A DNA stretch of 8,739 nucleotides from positions 1 through 8,739 of the forward strand of contig CAMLKO010000033.1 in assembly GCA_946480495.1 (NCBI GenBank). Direction: 5' to 3'. Of this stretch, positions 1 to 6,244 are shown piece by piece. The notes beneath the pieces are model-generated. The model worked only from the letters and a program-made list of their open reading frames with translations. It was not told where the DNA came from and made no database searches. The position numbers and the translations under genes are program-made. This DNA is from an uncultured Caulobacteraceae bacterium. Its GTDB lineage: Bacteria > Pseudomonadota > Alphaproteobacteria > Caulobacterales > Caulobacteraceae. Each line of letters opens with the position of its first letter. Positions within the stretch are counted from its first letter, which is position 1.

Positions 1-2021
1 ACGAACCAGGCGCTGCGGTACTCGTTGGTGGTGCCGGTCTTGCCGCCCACCGGACGGCCCAGCACGCGGGCCTGCACGCCGGTGCCGCGCTGGACGACGC
101 CCTCCAGCATGGAGGTGATCTGGTAGGCCACGATGGGGTCCATGATCTCCTTGCCGTCGGGGGCCAGACGCGGGCTTTCCTCGCCGCCGAAGCCGGCGGT
201 GCAGCGGGGGCACTGGCGGTCGTCGGCGCGGTAGATGGGCTTGCCGTTGCGGTCCTCGACCAGCTCGATCAGGTGCGGTTCGGGACGGCGGCCGCCATTG
301 ACGAAGGCGGTGTAGGCCGCGGTCAGCTGGAAGGGGGTCGTCTCGCCGGAGCCCAGCGCCATCGAGAGCACCGGGTCCATGTGGTCGGTGATGCCGGCGT
401 TCTCGGCCATCGCGGCGATCTTGCGCATGCCGACGCCCAGCGCCAGGCGCACCGTCATGGTGTTGCGCGACAGCTCAAGGCCGCGCCGGATCGGCATCGG
501 GCCGTAGTACTTCCTGTTGTAGTTCTCCGGCGACCAGACCTCCCCCTGCCTCGCGCCCGGCAGAGTGATGCGCGCGTCGTTGACATAGCTGGCGGGCGTG
601 TAGCCGTTCGACAGCGCGGTGGCATAGACAAACGGCTTGAAGGCCGAACCCGGTTGCCGGTGCGCCTGGGTGGCGCGGTTGAACTTCGACAGCGAGAACG
701 AATAGCCGCCGACCATGGCCAGCACCCGCCCGGAATAGGGGTCGATGGCCACCAGCGCGCCGTTCGCGATCGGGACCTGGCGCAGGCGATAGCCGCCGCC
801 CGTCTCCGCCGGTTCGACGAAGATCAGGTCGCCGACCTTCAGCCCCTTGCCGGCCTTGGCCCAGGCGACGTCCTCGGGGACGAGGTATCCGGAGGGATAG
901 TCATTGGCCGGGATCACGCGGACCGAGGCGCCGGACATCTCCGACACCACCGCCGCGCGCCAGGCCCGGCGCTCCGAGGGCGGGCTCTTCTTCAGCGCGG
1001 CGGCCTGCCAGCCCGGCGCGATCTCGCTGACCCTGGCCCAGGCCCCCCGCCAGCCGTGGCGGCGGTCGTAGGTTTCCAGTCCGTGCATCAGCGCCACCCG
1101 CGCGGCGGTCTGCAGCCGCGGGTCGAGCGTGGTGCGCATGTAGTAGCCGCCCTCGTTCAGCTTGGGACCGAGTTCCTGGGTCCCGCGGCGGCGGACCTCT
1201 TCCACGAAGAAGTCGGCGTCGCGGTACTTGGCGCGGGCGGGGGCGAGCTGGACCTTCAGGTCGGTGGCCTTGGCGCGCTCGGCGGCCTCGCGGCTCGCCC
1301 AGCCGTTCTTGACCATCTCGTCGAGGATCCAGTTGCGCCGGGCGATGGCGGCGCGCTTGCGGCGGATCGGCTGGTAGTTCGTCGGCCCTTTCGGCAGGGC
1401 GGCGAGGTAGGCCGCCTCCTCAAGCGTCAGGTTGTTGATCGACTTGCCGAAGTAGTTGTAGGCGGCCGCGCCGACCCCGTACGACTGATAGCCCAGCCAG
1501 ATTTCGTTGAGGTACAGCTCGAGGATCTGCTGCTTGGTCAGCACGTGCTCCAGCTGGTTGGCGAGGATCGCCTCCTTCAGCTTGCGCCCGACGGTGACGT
1601 CGCTGTTGAGCAGGATGTTCTTGGCGACCTGCTGGGTGATGGTCGAGCCGCCTTCCAGGCGCCGTCCCTGGATGACGTTGAGCACGTTGCGCAGCATCGC
1701 CCGGCTCATGCCCTGCGGGTCGACGCCGCCGTGATGGAAGAAGTTGTGGTCCTCGGCCGCCAGGAAGGCGTGCACCAGGTAGGGCGGCATCTGGTTGTAG
1801 GGGACGAAGATGCGCCGCTCCTTGGCGAACTCCCCGATCAGGGTGCCGTCCCAGGCATAGACGCGCGTCGACGTCGGCGCCCGGTAGTTGGCCAGGTCGC
1901 TGGCCTCGGGCATGTCGTGGAAGAGCCACGCCGTATAGACAGTCGTCGCCAGGCCCGCGACCCCGATCAGGATCAGGACAGCAAGACCTAAAGTCCGGAC
2001 CCAAGTCTCAACGGGTTTCAA
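1..2021 (-). CDS. mrcA: Penicillin-binding protein 1A, bifunctional transglycosylase/transpeptidase (C-terminus cut by window edge)
   Basis: Class A PBP that polymerises lipid II into glycan strands and cross-links the stem peptides, anchored in the inner membrane with its bulk in the periplasm. The 673 visible residues read: short cytoplasmic tail, one membrane helix (about 10-30), GT51 glycosyltransferase with catalytic Glu90 in an EDHNFF motif followed by STITQQVAKN, an OB-like linker (about 330-420), then the transpeptidase domain with Ser459 in SAFK, Ser518-Arg-Asn520 (SxN) and Lys661 in KTGT. All catalytic motifs are intact; roughly the last 100-150 residues expected for the family lie outside the window. 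The start is inferred: after the in-frame TAG upstream there is no ATG or GTG before the membrane helix, but a TTG (2021-2019) follows a perfect GGAGGT by 9 bases. The only cysteines seen are Cys604 and Cys607 (CPRC). It lies 82 bases downstream of amiC and may be cotranscribed with it. Family identity is very secure; mrcA/ponA is the usual symbol. Confidence 0.95.
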   Translation of the reverse strand, partial: MKPVETWVRTLGLAVLILIGVAGLATTVYTAWLFHDMPEASDLANYRAPTSTRVYAWDGTLIGEFAKERRIFVPYNQMPPYLVHAFLAAEDHNFFHHGGVDPQGMSRAMLRNVLNVIQGRRLEGGSTITQQVAKNILLNSDVTVGRKLKEAILANQLEHVLTKQQILELYLNEIWLGYQSYGVGAAAYNYFGKSINNLTLEEAAYLAALPKGPTNYQPIRRKRAAIARRNWILDEMVKNGWASREAAERAKATDLKVQLAPARAKYRDADFFVEEVRRRGTQELGPKLNEGGYYMRTTLDPRLQTAARVALMHGLETYDRRHGWRGAWARVSEIAPGWQAAALKKSPPSERRAWRAAVVSEMSGASVRVIPANDYPSGYLVPEDVAWAKAGKGLKVGDLIFVEPAETGGGYRLRQVPIANGALVAIDPYSGRVLAMVGGYSFSLSKFNRATQAHRQPGSAFKPFVYATALSNGYTPASYVNDARITLPGARQGEVWSPENYNRKYYGPMPIRRGLELSRNTMTVRLALGVGMRKIAAMAENAGITDHMDPVLSMALGSGETTPFQLTAAYTAFVNGGRRPEPHLIELVEDRNGKPIYRADDRQCPRCTAGFGGEESPRLAPDGKEIMDPIVAYQITSMLEGVVQRGTGVQARVLGRPVGGKTGTTNEYRSAWF

Positions 2022-2030
2022 AGCAAGCCG

Positions 2031-2036
2031 ACCTCC
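2031..2036 (-). promoter_or_regulatory. Shine-Dalgarno GGAGGT fixing a TTG start for PBP1A
   Basis: Read on the minus strand, GGAGGT ends 9 bases before the TTG at 2021-2019. No ATG or GTG occurs in this frame between the upstream TAG and the membrane segment, so this site decides the start codon. It is one of the strongest ribosome binding sites in the window, which may compensate for the weak TTG initiator. Confidence 0.75.
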
Positions 2037-2037
2037 G

Positions 2038-2062
2038 CGGGTGCGCTCAGGGCCCGCACCCG
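2038..2062 (-). other. Perfect 8-bp hairpin in the amiC-PBP1A spacer
   Basis: The arms CGGGTGCG and CGCACCCG (2038-2045 and 2055-2062) are perfect complements around a 9-base loop. On the minus-strand transcript the stem ends one base before the PBP1A Shine-Dalgarno sequence. No T-run follows, so it is not a standard intrinsic terminator. It could be an mRNA structure that shapes ribosome access or acts as a processing or stability element between amiC and PBP1A. In GC-rich DNA such stems also arise by chance. Confidence 0.5.
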
Positions 2063-2103
2063 ACCTCTAGCGCGCGCCGCGCCGGGCGCCAATCCGTGCG
2101 GAA

Positions 2104-3300
2104 CTAGCGGGAGGCGAGCCTGGTCTGGCCGGCGAAATACTCGTCGATGGCGTCGCCGACGGCGTCCATCAGCCGCTCGCGGCCCTCGCCGCTGGTCAGC
2201 TGCTTCTCGTCGAGGGGGCTGGTGACGAAGCCCATCTCCAACAGAACGGCCGGCACGTCGGGGGCCAGCAGGACGACGAAGCCGGCGTCGCGGTGGCTGC
2301 GCGGCAGCAGCGTGGTCTCGTCGCTGACATGGTCCAGCAGCGCCTCGGCGAACTGGGCCGAGCGGTTCTTGGTGGCGCGCTGGGTGAGGTCGAGCAGGAT
2401 CTCGCCGACCGCGCGGCCGCCGCCGGGCCAGCTGGCCTTCATCAGCCAGTCGTCCTTGCCCATCACGCGGGTGGCGCGCTCCGCGCCCTTTTCCGAGAGG
2501 GTGTAGACGGATAGGCCCCGGGTGCTTTCGTCGGGGCCGGCGTCGGCGTGCAGCGAGATGAACAGGTCGGCGTCGGCGCGGCGGGCGATCTTCACGCGGC
2601 TTTCGAGCGGCACGAAGACATCCGAATCACGCGTCATCACCACCCGGTAGCGGCCGGACTCCTCCAGCCGGGCCTTCAGCGCACGCGCTGCGGCCAGGGT
2701 GATGTCCTTCTCGTCGGTGGTGACGCCGTGCGCGCCGGGGTCTTTCCCGCCATGGCCGGCGTCGATGACGATGACGCGCTTGCGCGGCGGCTCGGCCTTC
2801 TTGACCGCCACTTTCGGAGCGGTCGCGGCCTTGGTCAGCTGCGCCTTGGGCAGCACGGCCGGGCCCTGGAAGTCGATCACGTAGCGGTAGTTGGCCACCC
2901 CGTCGCCCGGCGGCAGCAGGAAGCGGCGGCGCACCACCGCGTCGGAAGCGAGCTCGACCGTCAGCTTGCCGCGGTCCACCGACCAGCGGCGCACCAGCCC
3001 CTGGCCCACGCCGTCGACGCCGTTGGGCAGGCTGACGTTGGAAAGGGAGATGACGACCTTGCCGTCGGCCGAGCCGTCGGAGACGACCTTGCCGCTGGCG
3101 GCCTTGCCGAGGTCGAGGACCATACGGGTCGCGGAGGCGTCGCCGCCCAGGCGCACCTTCAGGAGATCGCTCGTCGCGCCCGCCGCGGCCTGGGCCACGT
3201 GGGCGGCGCCGAAGCCGATCCCACAGGCGGCGATGACGAGCAGGGCCGCAAGGCCTCCAGCTCCCAAGCCCCTGAACAACGCGACAAGACGCGCACGCAT
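2104..3300 (-). CDS. amiC: Periplasmic N-acetylmuramoyl-L-alanine amidase, AmiC type (AMIN + Amidase_3)
   Basis: Zinc amidase that cuts the bond between MurNAc and L-Ala of the stem peptide, used in septal peptidoglycan splitting and daughter-cell separation. The 398 residues show a signal peptide (basic MRAR start, hydrophobic 12-32, likely cleavage after an Ala-rich stretch near 38-42), an AMIN-like beta domain (about 44-147) that normally directs such amidases to the septum, a Lys/Pro/Ala linker (about 150-174), and an Amidase_3 domain from 175. Zinc ligands are His183 (DAGHGG), Glu197 (DEKD) and His251 (SLHAD); the catalytic Glu355 is in LLEMGF. The segment at about 266-310, from SVYTLSEKGAE to LDLTQR, matches the regulatory helix region that blocks the active site in E. 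coli AmiB/AmiC until an activator binds, so activation by a LytM-type factor is expected. Start: ATG at 3300 behind a G-rich stretch; the next Met is residue 60. Divergent from rne. Length is normal for the family. Confidence 0.95.
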   Translation of the reverse strand: MRARLVALFRGLGAGGLAALLVIAACGIGFGAAHVAQAAAGATSDLLKVRLGGDASATRMVLDLGKAASGKVVSDGSADGKVVISLSNVSLPNGVDGVGQGLVRRWSVDRGKLTVELASDAVVRRRFLLPPGDGVANYRYVIDFQGPAVLPKAQLTKAATAPKVAVKKAEPPRKRVIVIDAGHGGKDPGAHGVTTDEKDITLAAARALKARLEESGRYRVVMTRDSDVFVPLESRVKIARRADADLFISLHADAGPDESTRGLSVYTLSEKGAERATRVMGKDDWLMKASWPGGGRAVGEILLDLTQRATKNRSAQFAEALLDHVSDETTLLPRSHRDAGFVVLLAPDVPAVLLEMGFVTSPLDEKQLTSGEGRERLMDAVGDAIDEYFAGQTRLASR

Positions 3301-3345
3301 ACCCTACCCCAGTCCCAGCAGAACAAACCCTGAGGATGGGCCCGG

Positions 3346-3381
3346 ATCGTAGCCAATCCGTTAAGGATATTGCAGCCCCGC
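3346..3381 (-). promoter_or_regulatory. Possible amiC promoter (weak match)
   Basis: On the minus strand GCTACGAT (3353-3346) resembles the alphaproteobacterial -10 core GCTANA and contains TACGAT. The best upstream partner, about 18 bases away, is CTGCAA, a poor match to TTGACA. The -10 lies about 46 bases before the amiC ATG, a reasonable distance. Only the -10 is persuasive. Confidence 0.25.
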
Positions 3382-3457
3382 CGTCCTTTCCTTTTCCCGG
3401 CGGTTGTGAGTAAAGTCCGGCCCGCGCGACCGCCGTTCCGTTTTGCGGAATGCTTTT

Positions 3458-3490
3458 GGCGCAAGAACGCCTGCGTCGGGCGCCTTTTTT
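3458..3490 (+). terminator. Terminator-like stem plus T6 inside the rne leader
   Basis: GGCGC (3458-3462) can pair with GCGCC (3480-3484), immediately followed by six T (3485-3490), the layout of an intrinsic terminator about 195 bases before the rne ATG. The stem is only 5 bp and its loop is 17 bases, so it is weak. The same 5' arm can instead form a 6-bp stem with 3472-3477 (one G-U pair), so the two folds exclude each other. It could serve premature termination, be an RNase E-accessible U-rich site, or be fortuitous. Confidence 0.3.
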
Positions 3491-3590
3491 CGGCAGCGAC
3501 GCACCATCCAATCCGCGCCTTCTCACACATGGCGCGACCAGGGAATGAACCCATGGGCAGCGCTCACGCCCCCATCCGGCAATCGGCCAT

Positions 3591-3604
3591 CCGCGCTAGC
3601 GCGG
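3591..3604. repeat. 14-bp perfect palindrome CCGCGCTAGCGCGG
   Basis: A perfect self-complementary sequence about 80 bases upstream of the rne ATG. It could be a binding site for a dimeric regulator or the base of an RNA hairpin. GC-rich DNA produces such palindromes fairly often, so function is unproven. Confidence 0.4.
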
Positions 3605-3672
3605 CAGGCGGAGCCGTGACGCGCGCCCTCCTCACCAGCCGGCGCCCGGACTTCGCGTCCGCCGCGCGCCGT

Positions 3673-3676
3673 GGAG
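3673..3676 (+). promoter_or_regulatory. Ribosome binding site selecting the rne ATG at 3686
   Basis: GGAG lies 9 bases before the ATG at 3686. The frame is open to a GTG at 3671, but that codon overlaps the Shine-Dalgarno sequence and would add only VETTL. The ATG gives MSKKMLIDAAH, the N-terminus I associate with Caulobacter RNase E. Confidence 0.75.
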
Positions 3677-3685
3677 ACCACCTTG

Positions 3686-6244
3686 ATGTCAAAGAAGATG
3701 CTGATCGACGCGGCGCACGCGGAAGAAACGCGCGTCGTCGTCGTGGACGGAACACGGGTTGAAGAGTTCGACTTCGAAAGTCAGTCCAGGAAACAACTCC
3801 GCGGAAATATCTATCTCGCGAAAGTCACCCGGGTAGAGCCCAGCCTGCAGGCTGCGTTCGTCGAATACGGCGGCAACCGGCACGGCTTCCTGGCCTTCAA
3901 CGAAATCCACCCCGACTACTACCAGATCCCGGTCGCCGACCGCGAAGCGCTGATGCGCGAGGAGCTGGAGGACGAGGACGACCACCATCACGGCAACGGC
4001 AATGGCCACGCCGAGGACGACGACGGGGAATCCGGCGGCGACGAAGACGATGTGATGGAGGAAGAGGTCGCCCGGCGGCGCCGGCGCCTCATGCGCAAGT
4101 ACAAGATCCAGGAGGTCATCAAGCGCCGCCAGATCATGCTGGTGCAGGTCGTCAAGGAAGAGCGCGGCAACAAGGGCGCGGCGCTGACCACCTACCTGTC
4201 GCTGGCCGGCCGCTATGGCGTGCTGATGCCCAACACCGCCCGCGGCGGCGGCATTTCGCGCAAGATCACCGTCGCCACCGACCGCAAGCGCCTGAAGACC
4301 GTCGTCCAGAGCCTGGACGTGCCGCAGGGCATGGGCCTGATCGTGCGCACGGCCGGCGCCAAGCGCACCAAGGCCGAGATCAAGCGCGACTACGAGTACC
4401 TGCTGCGGCTGTGGGAAAACATCCGCGAGACGACGCTGCACTCGATCGCGCCGGCGCTGATCTACGAGGAGGAAGACCTCGTCAAACGCGCCATCCGCGA
4501 CCTCTTCGACAAGGACATCGACGCCGTCCTCGTCGAGGGCGAGGACGGCTACCGCGAGGCGCGCGACTTCATGCGCATGCTGATGCCCTCGCAGGCCAAG
4601 AAGGTCATCGCCTACCGCGAGCCGACGCCGCTGTTCGTGGCCCACAAGGTCGAGGACCACCTGGCGCAGATCTACTCGCCGGTGGTTCCCCTGCGCAGCG
4701 GCGGGTATCTGGTGATCAACCAGACCGAGGCGCTGGTCGCCGTCGACGTGAACTCCGGGCGCGCCACCAAGGAGCGCAACATCGAGGCCACGGCGCTGAA
4801 GACCAACCTGGAGGCGGCCGAGGAAGCCGCCCGCCAGCTGCGCCTGCGCGACCTCGCCGGCCTGATCGTCATCGACTTCATCGACATGGACGAGGCGAAG
4901 AACAATCGCTCCGTCGAGAAGAAGCTGAAGGACTGCCTGAAGGACGACCGCGCCCGCGTGCAGATGGGCAAGATCAGTCCCTTCGGCCTGATGGAAATCT
5001 CCCGCCAGCGCCGCCGCACCGGCGTGCTGGAAGGCACCACCCACGTCTGCCCGGTCTGCGAAGGCGTCGGCCGCGTGCGATCGACCGAGTCCAGCGCCCT
5101 GGCCGCCCTGCGCGGCGTCGAGCGCGAGGCGCTGAAGGGCGGCGGCGAGGTGACGCTGAAGGTGCCTCGCGCCGTCGGCCTCTACATCCTCAACGAGAAG
5201 CGGGCGCATCTGGCCCGCATCCACCAGCTGCACGGCCTCTACGTCACGATCCAGATCGACGACGCCATGGCCCACGCCGACTACGAGATCGAACGCACGT
5301 CGCTGGGGCAGCATTCCTCGCACGAGCTGGAGCACGCCCCGGCCGCAACGCCGGTCTATGAGCCCGAAGAGGACGACTTCGTCGCGGAAGACGAAGACGA
5401 GGACGAGGAGCTCCTGGCCGAGGAAGAAGCCGAGGAAGGCGAAGGCGGCCACGAACCGCGCGCCCAAGAAGATCGCGAGGACGGCGAACGTGGCGGACGC
5501 CGTGGACGCCGCCGCCGCCGGGGCCGTCGCGGAGACGAGCGCGAAGACGGCGCCGTCGTGGCTGCTGCGGCTGCGCCTGCCGAACCGCGCGCGCCGGGCG
5601 CCGAGGAAGAAGACGATCACGGCGAGGAAGGCCATGGCCGCCGTCGCCGCCGGCGCGGACGCCGCGGCGGCCGACGCATGCGCGAGGACGGCCGCCCGCA
5701 GGACGGTTTCGCCTGGACCCGCCCGCGCGTGCCCTTCGGCGACGATCCCTTCGTCTGGCACGATCCGGCCGCGCTGGAAGGCGGAGCGGCGCCGATCGCC
5801 GCCACGCCCGCCAACGACCGCGCGCCCGCACCGGAACCCGAAGCGTCTCCCGCACCGGCGCAAGCCGCCGCGCCCGGCGACGAGATCTGGGTCGAACTGC
5901 CGGCCGAACCGGAAGGCGGCAAGAAGCCCCGCCGCGGCCGCTCGCGCGCCAAGGCCAAGCCTGAGCCGGAAGTCGAAGCCGCGCCGGAACCCGTCGCGAC
6001 GCCGGAGCCAGAACCCGCGCCGGAGCCCGAGCCTGTCGCGGCCGAGGCGCCGCCTCCGGCCAAGCCAAAGCGTTCGCGCAAGGCTGCGCCCGCAGCCGAA
6101 GCGGCGCCGGAGCCCGTGGTCGAGGCCGCGCCCGAACCCGCGCCCAAAGCGGCGCCCAAGTCCGCGCCCAAGCCGCGCGAGCCGGACGCCGCCGAAATTT
6201 CGACTCCGCCGCCTGTTCCAAAGAAGGGCTGGTGGCGGCGCTGA
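3686..6244 (+). CDS. rne: Ribonuclease E, scaffold of the RNA degradosome
   Basis: Endoribonuclease that cuts single-stranded AU-rich RNA in mRNA decay and rRNA/tRNA maturation. It has 852 residues. The catalytic half (about 1-545) holds an S1 domain split by a charged insert (about 87-137), a 5'-phosphate sensor Arg221-Thr222, metal-binding Asp354 (VDVNSG) and Asp397 (IDFIDM), and the zinc link Cys455-Pro-Val-Cys458. The tail (about 546-852) is low complexity: acidic block 559-602, Arg patch 603-616, acidic 637-648, second Arg patch 652-666, an aromatic segment 675-694, then Pro/Ala/Glu/Lys repeats up to a C-terminal KKGWWRR (GWW 848-850). For C. crescentus RNase E it is established that the S1 insert binds the helicase RhlB, the terminal GWW motif binds PNPase, and the disordered charge-block tail drives RNP condensates (BR-bodies); equivalent roles here are inferred from the same layout. 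All catalytic residues are present. The bepA-like gene follows after 53 bases with no visible terminator. Confidence 0.98.
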   Translation: MSKKMLIDAAHAEETRVVVVDGTRVEEFDFESQSRKQLRGNIYLAKVTRVEPSLQAAFVEYGGNRHGFLAFNEIHPDYYQIPVADREALMREELEDEDDHHHGNGNGHAEDDDGESGGDEDDVMEEEVARRRRRLMRKYKIQEVIKRRQIMLVQVVKEERGNKGAALTTYLSLAGRYGVLMPNTARGGGISRKITVATDRKRLKTVVQSLDVPQGMGLIVRTAGAKRTKAEIKRDYEYLLRLWENIRETTLHSIAPALIYEEEDLVKRAIRDLFDKDIDAVLVEGEDGYREARDFMRMLMPSQAKKVIAYREPTPLFVAHKVEDHLAQIYSPVVPLRSGGYLVINQTEALVAVDVNSGRATKERNIEATALKTNLEAAEEAARQLRLRDLAGLIVIDFIDMDEAKNNRSVEKKLKDCLKDDRARVQMGKISPFGLMEISRQRRRTGVLEGTTHVCPVCEGVGRVRSTESSALAALRGVEREALKGGGEVTLKVPRAVGLYILNEKRAHLARIHQLHGLYVTIQIDDAMAHADYEIERTSLGQHSSHELEHAPAATPVYEPEEDDFVAEDEDEDEELLAEEEAEEGEGGHEPRAQEDREDGERGGRRGRRRRRGRRGDEREDGAVVAAAAAPAEPRAPGAEEEDDHGEEGHGRRRRRRGRRGGRRMREDGRPQDGFAWTRPRVPFGDDPFVWHDPAALEGGAAPIAATPANDRAPAPEPEASPAPAQAAAPGDEIWVELPAEPEGGKKPRRGRSRAKAKPEPEVEAAPEPVATPEPEPAPEPEPVAAEAPPPAKPKRSRKAAPAAEAAPEPVVEAAPEPAPKAAPKSAPKPREPDAAEISTPPPVPKKGWWRR
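5940..6195 (+). repeat. Degenerate Pro/Ala/Glu/Lys-coding repeats in the rne tail
   Basis: The DNA repeats short units built on GCGCCGGAGCC and GCGCCCAAG with many variants, encoding PEP, APEP and APK-type motifs in the disordered C-terminal tail. Such tracts vary in length between strains by slippage and can mislead assembly and alignment. They give long spurious open frames on both strands. Confidence 0.7.

Larger units (their letters stand above)
3301..3685 (+). promoter_or_regulatory. Divergent amiC/rne intergenic region with a structured rne leader
   Basis: These 385 bases separate the divergent amiC and rne starts. No rne promoter is convincing. The middle (about 3355-3540) is visibly less GC-rich than the neighbouring genes. 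Read on the plus strand it holds: a 6-bp stem CCGCCG/CGGCGG (3378-3383, 3398-3403) with a pyrimidine-only 14-base loop; a 7-bp stem (3434-3440 with 3446-3452, one G-U pair) around TTTTG, followed by TTTT; overlapping stems at 3458-3484 ending in T6 (3485-3490); and a 14-bp palindrome at 3591-3604. E. coli rne has a long structured leader through which RNase E represses its own synthesis; a similar role here is inference. An open frame starting at 3529 or 3553 runs through the rne start but is not supported as a gene. Confidence 0.5.

Noticed and set aside
273..1991. Long plus-strand open frame (572 codons) opposite PBP1A
   Set aside because: The minus strand encodes a full set of PBP1A catalytic motifs; the opposite product is Arg/Gly/Val-rich with no recognisable domain, a normal artefact of GC-rich coding DNA.
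3457..3472. Sigma-54-like TGGCGC...GC element in the rne leader
   Set aside because: The GG and GC do not have the required spacing; the downstream dinucleotide at the right distance is CC.
3370..3552. Upstream part of the open frame running through the rne leader
   Set aside because: Third codon positions here are much less GC-rich than in the real genes, there is no plausible start with a ribosome binding site, and the hairpins and T6 tract fit a non-coding leader better.
3545..3619. 24-codon ORF in the rne leader starting at the ATG at 3545
   Set aside because: Its only Shine-Dalgarno-like bases touch the start codon, leaving no proper spacing; no reason to think it is translated.
3689..5863. 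Long minus-strand open frame (724 codons) opposite rne
   Set aside because: It mirrors the RNase E reading frame and encodes a low-complexity Val/Ala/Arg/Leu-rich product with no domain or ribosome binding site.
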